A stretch of 58,550 nt of DNA from Muribaculaceae bacterium (GTDB taxonomy: Bacteria > Bacteroidota > Bacteroidia > Bacteroidales > Muribaculaceae): contig JAEDFO010000007.1 of NCBI GenBank assembly GCA_016292745.1, positions 1-58,550 on the forward strand, given 5' to 3'. The stretch's first letter is position 1. Every line of letters starts with the position of its first letter. The notes beneath the pieces are model-generated. The model was given only the letters and a program-made list of their open reading frames with translations. It did no database searches and was not told the DNA's origin. The translations under genes were made by a program, and so were the position numbers. Below, piece by piece: positions 25,532-33,117 of the stretch.

Positions 25532-27643
25532 TTAATTCTTTAGAATCAATGTAATGTTTTTGTTGGGCGGCAGAGGGTCGCCTGGTTGCAGGCTTTGAGC
25601 CACCACATACCCTGTGCCGTTGAAATTCACTGTAATTCCGGCTTCTTCCATCACGTTGATGGCATCGCGCAGGCCGAGCCCGAGTGCCGATGGCACCGTC
25701 CCCTTCTGTGCAGCCAGAGGCGAGCGGAACCGGTTGGCATTGCGTATGCCCATTGTCTTGCGTTCCGATTGCTGGCGTTTCACGTCGCGCGAGGCATACA
25801 TGGTGCTGGTCTTGCGTTGGCCTACGTGCGATTTGTCGGCCCGGGTGTCGGCTGACAAGTCCGACGAATTGCCCAGCATACCACGTGAATACAATTTTAG
25901 TGCCACATTTTTCAGCACAGTGCCGCTGCACCGGGCTGCGCCGCGGTCGGCATGAAACATCAGCACCATGCAGGTGTATTGCGGGTTCTCGTAGGGGAAG
26001 AATCCGCAGAATGCCAGTCGCTTGACACTGGTGTTGTAGTGCTTGCCTTCAATGGCAAAGCAAGTGCCGGTCTTGCCGGAGATGTTCACCTTGTCGTTGC
26101 GCAGCACCTTTGCTGTGCCGTGGTCGCCCCACACCACCGCGTTGAGCATCTGACGGAGCTTGCGGGCATTGTCGGGTGTGCACACCTGCTCGCGGATATA
26201 CGACACTGGAATGATGGAGTCAGTGACGCCGTTTCGCATCAGCTCCTTGACCAGCCGTGGCCGCACATATTTTCCGTCGTTGGCTATGGCATTGTATATG
26301 GCGAGGGTCGACATTGGTGGTATCTTGGTGGTGTAGCCGTAGCTCATCCGCGACAGTGCAATGCGGTCCCAGTTCTTATTGCCCAGTTTGGCTATTTCCG
26401 GGAGGCGTTCACCGCCGATACCGGTTTTCAGCGAGTCGAAGAATCCAAGTTCCGCAAGGCTTTGGCGGAACATGTCGGGCTGCTTCTCGAAGTAGCGGGT
26501 TATTAGGCGTGCCATTCCCACATTCGACGAGCGCTCGATGATTTCGCGCACCGGCATCGATGCAGCGCCATGGCCGTCGCTGATGGGGCGCCCTCCGGCA
26601 TATGCCCATGAGTGGCCTGTGGTGATAACCTGGTCGATGTTGGTCACAATTCCCTTCTCAAGTGCCACGAGCATCGATATGGGCTTCATCACCGAGCCCG
26701 GCTCGTATCCCAGCACGGCATGGTTGGTGCCCTCCACATAGTCGCGGGCATTCTTGTTCCATTCCAGGTTGGATATTGCCTTGATTTCTCCGCTTTTCAC
26801 CTCCATAAGTATTGCCGTGCCCCATTCGGCTTTCGATTCCACACACATGTTGTAGAGTTCCTCTTCAACGATGTCCTGGATTTCCACGTCGATGGTGGTC
26901 TTTATGTCGTAGCCGCGTTCGGCCGGAATGGTGGCATAGCTGGCCATTTTGTTGGTGAGCTGAATCTTCTGTGCCTTGCCCGGTTTTCCGTAAAGCAGGC
27001 TGTCGAGTGCCATCTCAAGCCCCGATATGCCATGTACAAAGCCGTTTCGTTCGACATTCACGGTGTCGCCCTTGATTTCGGCCACACCGCCTATGCTTCG
27101 CGATGCCATCTTGCCGTAGGGCTTTATGCGGATGGTATCCATTTCAGAATACAGGAAATTGCGGTTCTTGCGGATATTGAAAAACGGGAATTTCTTAAGC
27201 CGCTGATATTCGCTGAAAGTCAGCTTGCTGGCAATGCGGTAGCTGCGCTTGCGCTTCGGGCGTTCCATTTGGGCGCGGAAGCTCTTTTCCCAGTATTTGG
27301 CATCCTTTTCGGGGAACATACTGGCAAGGCTGTCGCACAGCGCTCCCATGTATTTGTTAATCGAGTCGGGACGTTCCACGCATTTCACTCCCCAGTCGAG
27401 CCGTGCGGTGTAGTAGTGCAGGTTGCCGGCAAGCAGAGTGCCGTTCGAGGCATAGATGTTGCCTCGTTCGGGCGGCACAATATCTACCTTGGTGAGAATT
27501 TTGTCGGCCTTCTTGTTCCAATCGACGCGGTGCACCACGGTGGTGTCGACGAGTTTGTAGATTATACCGCACACGAGCAGCATGATGCCGATAATCACCA
27601 GCACGTAGCGCGAAATGATGTGGCTTTTGTTCTGTTGTTTCAT
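25532..27643 (-). CDS. ftsI: Septal transpeptidase FtsI (PBP3) with PASTA domain
   Basis: A 703-residue class B penicillin-binding protein. One N-terminal transmembrane helix (about 10-30) anchors it; the pedestal domain runs to about 260. The transpeptidase has SxxK with Ser317 (EPGSVMKP), SxN in ERSSNVG and KTG in SGKTGTC. After a basic linker a single PASTA repeat (about 640-703, ending ITLILKN) closes the protein; this repeat is common in Bacteroidetes FtsI and absent from E. coli. It crosslinks septal peptidoglycan with FtsW. Confidence 0.95.
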   Translation of the reverse strand: MKQQNKSHIISRYVLVIIGIMLLVCGIIYKLVDTTVVHRVDWNKKADKILTKVDIVPPERGNIYASNGTLLAGNLHYYTARLDWGVKCVERPDSINKYMGALCDSLASMFPEKDAKYWEKSFRAQMERPKRKRSYRIASKLTFSEYQRLKKFPFFNIRKNRNFLYSEMDTIRIKPYGKMASRSIGGVAEIKGDTVNVERNGFVHGISGLEMALDSLLYGKPGKAQKIQLTNKMASYATIPAERGYDIKTTIDVEIQDIVEEELYNMCVESKAEWGTAILMEVKSGEIKAISNLEWNKNARDYVEGTNHAVLGYEPGSVMKPISMLVALEKGIVTNIDQVITTGHSWAYAGGRPISDGHGAASMPVREIIERSSNVGMARLITRYFEKQPDMFRQSLAELGFFDSLKTGIGGERLPEIAKLGNKNWDRIALSRMSYGYTTKIPPMSTLAIYNAIANDGKYVRPRLVKELMRNGVTDSIIPVSYIREQVCTPDNARKLRQMLNAVVWGDHGTAKVLRNDKVNISGKTGTCFAIEGKHYNTSVKRLAFCGFFPYENPQYTCMVLMFHADRGAARCSGTVLKNVALKLYSRGMLGNSSDLSADTRADKSHVGQRKTSTMYASRDVKRQQSERKTMGIRNANRFRSPLAAQKGTVPSALGLGLRDAINVMEEAGITVNFNGTGYVVAQSLQPGDPLPPNKNITLILKN

Positions 27644-27654
27644 AGTAGGCTGAG

Positions 27655-28011
27655 TTATTTGTTGTCGTTAAGCACATATGGTGGTTTCTCCGGCATCGTC
27701 AGTCCCAGGTTCATTGCGTCGATGCGCTCGCGCATCTGGGGCTCGCGGATGTTGGAGTTGTATTCGGCGCTGGCCTTCACTTTTTCGGTCTTGGCGTTGT
27801 TCAGGTCGTCACGAAGGCTGATGATGGTAGCCAGCTGGGTTTGCACACGGTAGCGGCTCGAGATATACACAATCAGGATTGTGAGCAAAATCACTATGTA
27901 TCCCCAGTTGCGCTTGAAGAACTTGTAGGAAATCACCTTCCCTGAGAGAATCTGGTTGATGATTCCCATAATGCTGAAGCCCTCCTTTTTTGTGCCGTTC
28001 CCTTTAGCCAT
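27655..28011 (-). CDS. FtsL-like division protein
   Basis: A 118-residue bitopic protein with one transmembrane helix (about residues 32-50, GYIVILLTILIVYISS) and a helical periplasmic stretch, the architecture of FtsL. Sequence conservation is too weak to prove it. The place between rsmH and ftsI, where ftsL lies in many bacteria, supports the call. FtsL would join FtsQ and FtsB-like proteins to activate FtsW-FtsI. Confidence 0.8.
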   Translation of the reverse strand: MAKGNGTKKEGFSIMGIINQILSGKVISYKFFKRNWGYIVILLTILIVYISSRYRVQTQLATIISLRDDLNNAKTEKVKASAEYNSNIREPQMRERIDAMNLGLTMPEKPPYVLNDNK

Positions 28012-28031
28012 ATGTTGTTGTTCTCGGATTG

Positions 28032-28949
28032 TTATTCGTCGGTTTTCATTTCTGCTATGCGGAGCTTGGCGCTGCGCGAGCGCGGGTTGCGCTCAATCTC
28101 GGCCTCGTCGGGCACTATCACCTTGTTGTTCACAGCCACCAACGGTGCATTGATGCGTCCGAAGAAGTCCTTGTCGATGCGCCCCTCGATGTTGCCGGTG
28201 CGGAAGAAGTTTTTCACTATGCGGTCCTCGAGCGAGTGGTAGGTGAGGATGCAAATGCGGCCTCCGGGGCGAAGCACCTTCAGCGACTGGGTGAGGAGGC
28301 TCTTCAGCGCTCCTATCTCGTCGTTTACCTCAATGCGAAGGGCCTGGAACAGCTGTGCCAGCTCTTTTTTCTCTTGCGCCGGCTTGATGAACGGCTTCAC
28401 CGCCTCAATCAGTTGCGAGGCGCTGACGATATCGCTCGTCTGGCGCGCCTTCACTATGGCTGCTGCCATGCGGCGGGCGCTCTTGAGCTCGCCGAACAGA
28501 AACAGCACATCGGCCAGACGCTCCTCGGAGTAGGTGGCTATCACGCTGCGTGCCGATATGGCCGAGTCGCGGTTCATGCGCATGTCGAGCTCGCCGTCGA
28601 AGCGGAACGAGAATCCGCGGCTGGCATCGTCGAAATGGTGGAACGAAACCCCAAGGTCGGCTACTATGCCGTCTACCTCGTCCACTCCGTAATATCGCAT
28701 GAAATTGGAGAGGAAGCGGAAGTTGCTGTGTACAAATGTAAATCGCGGGTCATCGATGCGGTTGGCATACGCATCCATGTCCTGGTCGAAGCCATACAGC
28801 CGTCCATTTGCCCCAAGGTGCTCCATTATGGCTCGTGAATGTCCACCGCCGCCAAATGTGGCGTCGACATACACTCCATTGGCCTTTATCGACAATCCTT
28901 CGATGGTGGGTGCGAGCAAGGCTGGTATGTGGTACACTGTCTGTTCCAT
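28032..28949 (-). CDS. rsmH: 16S rRNA (cytosine1402-N4)-methyltransferase RsmH
   Basis: A 305-residue methyltransferase. The SAM-binding start reads VDATFGGGGHSRAI, the following region GFDQDMDAY, and the conserved FHHFDDASRGFSFR and LTYHSLEDRIVKNFF motifs identify RsmH. It modifies C1402 in the ribosomal P site. It is the first recognisable gene of the division cluster here. The regulator gene mraZ, which normally precedes rsmH, is not present on either strand upstream in the window. Confidence 0.96.
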   Translation of the reverse strand: MEQTVYHIPALLAPTIEGLSIKANGVYVDATFGGGGHSRAIMEHLGANGRLYGFDQDMDAYANRIDDPRFTFVHSNFRFLSNFMRYYGVDEVDGIVADLGVSFHHFDDASRGFSFRFDGELDMRMNRDSAISARSVIATYSEERLADVLFLFGELKSARRMAAAIVKARQTSDIVSASQLIEAVKPFIKPAQEKKELAQLFQALRIEVNDEIGALKSLLTQSLKVLRPGGRICILTYHSLEDRIVKNFFRTGNIEGRIDKDFFGRINAPLVAVNNKVIVPDEAEIERNPRSRSAKLRIAEMKTDE

Positions 28950-29235
28950 TTACGAAATGCTTAAGTTGTTGCCAATCAGTAATATAAGTGATATACAGCG
29001 TGAAAAAGGCGCTCCTGGCCATACTGGCTGCGAAACGTCTGATTATCACGATGTAAAGGTAATAACATATAATCTGATTTACAAACACAAATTCACTTTT
29101 GTGAACTGAAAGTTATTAACAACCTACTCACGCTCTCCTGACGCGCTTTTCTCCACTTTTTCAGCTGTTTGCCTCGGTGAATATGTCAGACATGGCTTTT
29201 GGCACGTTTTTTGACTTGATACTCTCCGGCGAGGT
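28950..29235. other. divergent intergenic region upstream of rsmH, mraZ absent
   Basis: This gap separates the division cluster (minus) from the 29294 gene (plus). No reading frame resembling MraZ was found, and no repeated TGGG boxes of the MraZ type. A weak minus-strand -7 candidate, TGAATTTG (29088-29095), and a small TTCAC-TTTT-GTGAA palindrome are all that could be seen for driving rsmH. Confidence 0.5.
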
Positions 29236-29266
29236 TTTGATGTATCAGAATTGTTCGCTATTTTTG
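29236..29266 (+). promoter_or_regulatory. consensus promoter for the 29294 gene
   Basis: TTTG (29236-29239), 19 bases, then TATTTTTG (29259-29266) is a full match to the Bacteroidetes consensus. RNA would begin near 29273, downstream of an ATG at 29177 that opens the same frame, so the working start codon is more likely 29294. Confidence 0.6.
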
Positions 29267-29293
29267 TGCCACAGAAAAGCTCTGATTAAGAAA

Positions 29294-29806
29294 ATGAAAT
29301 ACCGCGACGAAAAAGATAAATGCTATGGTGTGGTGGGTATGGCTATTGCGCTGAATGTGTGGGATGCCGACGACATGTATTCCGACATTACTATTGATGC
29401 CCAAGGATTTGACTGCATTAATTTCACTTACGACTATTTTTTCAGCGGAAGCGAGGCTATTTCTCCACGTGTGACCCTCGACCATGCTCTGAAGGTGTTC
29501 AAGGTGACTATGGGGCTCACCATCTCGAACCTCCTTTGCCGTACGATTGTCGGCGACAGGGCACAGGTGAAGCCCGACGACAAGAAGCAGCTCCTTGATA
29601 TTTTCTCCGAGCAGGCCCGTAACGATTTCTCGCTTACCGACGACGAGTGCCGCACTATCTTCGACAAATCGTACAATTATCTCCTGCGCCTATACAGCCA
29701 CGGCGAGGTGCGTCGTATGGTAGCCGACTTTGCCGCCGCTCTCCAGAAGCGCCGCCGAATGAGCGAGCACGAAGTGGCCGAAATGCTGGCAATCCTTAAT
29801 CAGTAG
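29294..29806 (+). CDS. conserved-looking hypothetical protein
   Basis: A 170-residue soluble protein with no signal peptide, no membrane segment and no motif I recognise. The frame is open from 29177, but a consensus promoter at 29236-29266 lies inside that extension, so the start at 29294 (MKYRDEKDK) is chosen. The N-terminal half is mixed alpha/beta; the C-terminal half looks helical and charged (KRRRMSEHEVAEML). It is 12 bases before a glycosyltransferase gene and heads a three-gene run with it. No function is proposed. Confidence 0.7.
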   Translation: MKYRDEKDKCYGVVGMAIALNVWDADDMYSDITIDAQGFDCINFTYDYFFSGSEAISPRVTLDHALKVFKVTMGLTISNLLCRTIVGDRAQVKPDDKKQLLDIFSEQARNDFSLTDDECRTIFDKSYNYLLRLYSHGEVRRMVADFAAALQKRRRMSEHEVAEMLAILNQ

Positions 29807-29818
29807 CCGCAGAATGCC

Positions 29819-30964
29819 ATGATTATAGGTTTCGATGCTAAACGCGCTGTGCGCAACAACACCGGCTTGGGAAACTACAGCCGCCTGGTGGTAGACTCCC
29901 TGGCTCGTCGTTTCCCCGACAACAGTTATCGCCTTTACACACCTACTGTGCGCGAAAACGACCGGCTGACGCCTGTCGTTGCCCTCGACAATGTGGAATT
30001 GTGTCTACCGGAGCCGAAAAGGTGGCGATGCATCTCGTCGATATGGCGCTCAAAGGGCATTATCGGCCAGCTCAAGCGCGAGGGAGTCGGCCTGTATCAT
30101 GGTCTGAGCAATGAACTGCCATTTGGCATCAACAACAGCGGTGTGCCTTCGGTGGTGACAATCCACGACCTGATTTTCATCCCTTTCCCGCAATTCTACA
30201 GCAATCGCATCGATGTGGCTATCTACAATTACAAGTTCCGCCGAGCTTGTCGTGAGGCTTCGCGAATTATCGCAGTGAGCCAATGCACCAAGCGCGACAT
30301 CGTGCAATACTATGGCATCGACCCCGACAAAATCGATGTGGTGTATCAAGGTTGCCATCAGAATTTTGCTCGGCAATACAGCCCGGCCGAACTTGCCGAG
30401 TGTGCCAGTCAATATGCTCTGCCACAGAAGTTTGTGCTCTACGTTGGCTCAATCGAGGTGCGCAAGAACCTGCTGCTCGCCGTCAAGGCTCTCGAACTGT
30501 TGCCCTCCGACATCCATCTGGTGGCGGTGGGGCGTCCGATGCCATATTTTGAGCAAGTGAAAAAGTATATCGACGGGCATTCACTGGCCCACAGGGTGCA
30601 CTTCTTCCACAACATGCCCTTTGCCGACCTCCCGAAGATGTATCACCTGGCGCAAGTGTTTGTCTATCCTTCGCGCTACGAAGGGTTCGGCATTCCGATG
30701 CTCGAGGCGGCCACTTGCGGTACACCGGCAATCGGTGCCACCGGCTCGTGTCTCGAGGAGGCGGGTGGTCCGGCGGCCCGGTTTATCGACCCCGACAACC
30801 ATCGAGCCCTCGCCGATGAAATTGCCGACATAGTCGGCAACCAGGACGCCATCCGTCCTGCCGTGGCTGCCGCTGGCGCCCGATTCGCTCGTAACTTCAG
30901 CCACAATTCAATGGCCGACAACATATTTGCAACTTATGAAAAAGTACTCGCTCAATATCGATGA
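29819..30964 (+). CDS. GT4-family glycosyltransferase
   Basis: A 381-residue GT-B fold enzyme of the glycosyltransferase 1/4 group. The N-terminal acceptor half starts MIIGFDAKRAVRNNTGLGNY; the donor half has the conserved YVGSIEVRKNL and the EX7E-type motif in RYEGFGIPMLEAATCG. It probably transfers a sugar from a nucleotide donor to a cell-surface glycan. It lies in a short operon with an unknown gene upstream and a C_GCAxxG_C_C protein that overlaps its 3' end. Specificity cannot be predicted. Confidence 0.88.
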   Translation: MIIGFDAKRAVRNNTGLGNYSRLVVDSLARRFPDNSYRLYTPTVRENDRLTPVVALDNVELCLPEPKRWRCISSIWRSKGIIGQLKREGVGLYHGLSNELPFGINNSGVPSVVTIHDLIFIPFPQFYSNRIDVAIYNYKFRRACREASRIIAVSQCTKRDIVQYYGIDPDKIDVVYQGCHQNFARQYSPAELAECASQYALPQKFVLYVGSIEVRKNLLLAVKALELLPSDIHLVAVGRPMPYFEQVKKYIDGHSLAHRVHFFHNMPFADLPKMYHLAQVFVYPSRYEGFGIPMLEAATCGTPAIGATGSCLEEAGGPAARFIDPDNHRALADEIADIVGNQDAIRPAVAAAGARFARNFSHNSMADNIFATYEKVLAQYR

Positions 30965-31418
30965 ACGCGTTAATCGCGGTGTCGACTTGTTCATGGCCGG
31001 CCACAACTGCGCTCAGTCGGTGGTAGGTGCATTTGCCGACATCTACGGCATCTCCTTCTCCCTGGCTATGCGCATGGCTGCATCGTTTGGCGCCGGAATC
31101 GGACGCCAGCGCCTCACTTGCGGCGCTGTCAGCGGCATGTGCCTGCTCGCCGGGCTGGAGAACGGCTCGGCCGACATCGACCCTCGTGTGCGTGGCGTTA
31201 ACTACGCCCTCGTGCAGCAGCTATGCGATGCTTTCCGTGCCGAAAACGGCTCGATTACCTGCGCTGAACTGCTCGGAATGAAGAAAGCTCTCGCCAATTC
31301 GGCGGTGCCATCGGAGCGCAATGCCGAATACTATGCCAAAAGGCCTTGCGCACGTATGGTGGCTTCGGCTTGCCGTATCTTTGCCACTTATCTCGATTCG
31401 CTCCAGATGCCCGATTAA
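30936..31418 (+). CDS. C_GCAxxG_C_C family redox-type protein
   Basis: A 160-residue protein with the family pattern: NCAQSV near residue 25, GAGIGRQRLTCGAVSG, a further cysteine in GMCLLAG, and cysteines at the C-terminus (RPCARMV, SACRIF). The family is thought to bind a metal cluster or act in redox chemistry; its function is not established. The start at ATG 30936 is chosen over an in-frame TTG at 30927; both overlap the glycosyltransferase gene, by 29 bases in the chosen form. It ends the short operon begun at 29294. Confidence 0.8.
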   Translation: MKKYSLNIDERVNRGVDLFMAGHNCAQSVVGAFADIYGISFSLAMRMAASFGAGIGRQRLTCGAVSGMCLLAGLENGSADIDPRVRGVNYALVQQLCDAFRAENGSITCAELLGMKKALANSAVPSERNAEYYAKRPCARMVASACRIFATYLDSLQMPD

Positions 31419-31471
31419 CCTCGCCGTGGAGCCATCCGAGGATGTGCATTGCGTTTTTCGTCGAAATATTT

Positions 31472-31502
31472 TTTCGTGAAACGCTCTCATGTATTATTTT
31501 TG
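31472..31502 (+). promoter_or_regulatory. promoter of the PurF-like gene
   Basis: TTTC (31472-31475), 19 bases, then TATTTTTG (31495-31502). RNA would begin near 31509, giving a leader of about 30 bases before the ATG at 31541. Confidence 0.55.
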
Positions 31503-31540
31503 TAGCCGATTTCCAACAAATACCAAATCTTAATTGTTAT

Positions 31541-32953
31541 ATGGGCGGTTTATTTGGCGCAGTGTCGAAAAAATGTTGCAAAGCCGACGTTTTCTATGGC
31601 ACCGACTATAATTCTCATTTAGGCACCCGTCGTGCCGGTATGGCTACCTACAGCCCCGAAAAAGGTTTCGTTCGTAAAATCCATAATCTCGAAAGCACTT
31701 ACTTCCGCACTAAATTCGAATGCGAGTTGCCCGATTTCGACGGCAATGCCGGTATTGGCGTAATCAGCGACACTGATGCCCAGCCCATTGTGTTCAATTC
31801 CCACCTGGGCCGCTTTGCTATCGTAACTGTTGCCAAGATTGCTAACATCGACGAGCTGGAGAAGCAGCTGCTCGAGCGTGGCCGACACTTTGCCGAACTG
31901 AGCAGTGGACGTACAAACCAAACCGAGCTCGTTGGCCTCCTGATAAACGAAGGACGCAACTTTGTCGAGGGCATCGAGAATGTGTATCGCCAAGTGAAAG
32001 GCTCATGCACAATGCTCCTGCTCACCGAAAACGGAATTATTGCCGCTCGCGATGTCATGGGACGTACCCCTATCGTGGTGGGCCGAAAAGAGGATGGATT
32101 TGCTGTGTCGAGCGAATCGTCGGCATTCCCTAACCTTGATTACGAAATCGACCGATTTGTAGGCCCCGGCGAGATTCTGCACATCACTGCCGACGGTATC
32201 ACTCAGTTGCGCAAGCCCAACGACAAGATGCAGATTTGCTCGTTCCTCTGGGTGTACTATGGTTTCCCCACTTCGTCATACGAGGGGGTTAACGTTGAGA
32301 AAGTGCGTTTCTCTTGCGGCGAAAAGATGGGACGCACCGACGACTCCGAAGTTGACTGCGCTTGCGGTATCCCCGACTCGGGCGTGGGCATGGCCCTGGG
32401 ATATGCCGAAGGAAAAGGCGTGCCTTATCATCGGGCTATTGCAAAATACACTCCCACCTGGCCTCGCAGCTTCACTCCAAGCGACCAGACTATGCGCTCG
32501 CTCGTGGCAAAGATGAAGCTGATTCCTAACCGCGCTATGCTCGAAGGGCAGCGACTGCTATTCTGCGACGACTCTATTGTACGCGGAACTCAACTGCGCG
32601 ACAATGTGAAGGTGCTTTACGACTACGGCGCTCGAGAAGTCCACATGCGCATCGCTTGTCCGCCGCTTATATATGGGTGTCCGTTCATCGGGTTCACTGC
32701 ATCGAAATCCGACCTCGAACTCATCACACGCCGCATAATCGGCGAATTTGAAGGCGATCCGAACAAGAACCTCGAGAAATATGCCACCACCGATTCGCCT
32801 GAGTACAAGCGTCTCGTCGAGGAAATACGAAGCCGTTTCGGCCTCACTTCGTTGAAGTTCAACACCATTGAGACCCTCGTTGAAGCCATCGGCCTGCCTA
32901 AGTGCAAGGTGTGCACCCACTGCTTCGACGGCTCAAGCCACTTCGCCGAATAG
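31541..32953 (+). CDS. PurF-like amidophosphoribosyltransferase paralogue lacking Cys nucleophile
   Basis: A 470-residue protein of the PurF family. The frame is open further upstream, but a promoter at 31472-31502 and the family N-terminus fix the start at 31541. The phosphoribosyltransferase half is intact, with the PRPP loop FCDDSIVRGTQLRD. Cysteines that ligate the iron-sulfur cluster in Bacillus-type PurF appear to be matched (QICSFLW, YGCPFIG, CKVCTHCFDG). The glutaminase half begins MGGLFGAV, where true PurF has Cys right after Met (MCG..); that catalytic cysteine is Gly here. It might use free ammonia, have another role, or be regulatory. Related Cys-less copies seem to occur in other Bacteroidetes. 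Confidence 0.8.
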   Translation: MGGLFGAVSKKCCKADVFYGTDYNSHLGTRRAGMATYSPEKGFVRKIHNLESTYFRTKFECELPDFDGNAGIGVISDTDAQPIVFNSHLGRFAIVTVAKIANIDELEKQLLERGRHFAELSSGRTNQTELVGLLINEGRNFVEGIENVYRQVKGSCTMLLLTENGIIAARDVMGRTPIVVGRKEDGFAVSSESSAFPNLDYEIDRFVGPGEILHITADGITQLRKPNDKMQICSFLWVYYGFPTSSYEGVNVEKVRFSCGEKMGRTDDSEVDCACGIPDSGVGMALGYAEGKGVPYHRAIAKYTPTWPRSFTPSDQTMRSLVAKMKLIPNRAMLEGQRLLFCDDSIVRGTQLRDNVKVLYDYGAREVHMRIACPPLIYGCPFIGFTASKSDLELITRRIIGEFEGDPNKNLEKYATTDSPEYKRLVEEIRSRFGLTSLKFNTIETLVEAIGLPKCKVCTHCFDGSSHFAE

Positions 32954-33060
32954 GTTACAAATTGTTGTGCATTTCCTCACAATTTTTTTGCGGAAAATAC
33001 CCTTTTCCTCACGTTTTAACGTGTTGTTAATATTTTAGACTTTGATGGCCTCATTATACA

Positions 33061-33098
33061 GCAATCCCCGACTGTCGGTTATAGCAGCCGGGGATTGC
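33061..33098. terminator. shared bidirectional terminator
   Basis: Perfect 10-base arms GCAATCCCCG (33061-33070) and CGGGGATTGC (33089-33098) with an 18-base loop lie between the convergent PurF-like and GH43 genes. It can serve both strands; flanking T content is modest. Confidence 0.65.
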
Positions 33099-33117
33099 CG
33101 TTTATGGTGTGTGACGG

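Noticed and set aside
26612..27853. 413-codon open frame on the plus strand opposite ftsI
   Set aside because: Antisense shadow over ftsI and ftsL; composition is His/Val rich as expected for a reverse reading.
31420..31441. CCTCG/CGAGG hairpin after the C_GCAxxG_C_C gene
   Set aside because: Only five pairs with a 13-base loop and no T-run; too weak to call a terminator.
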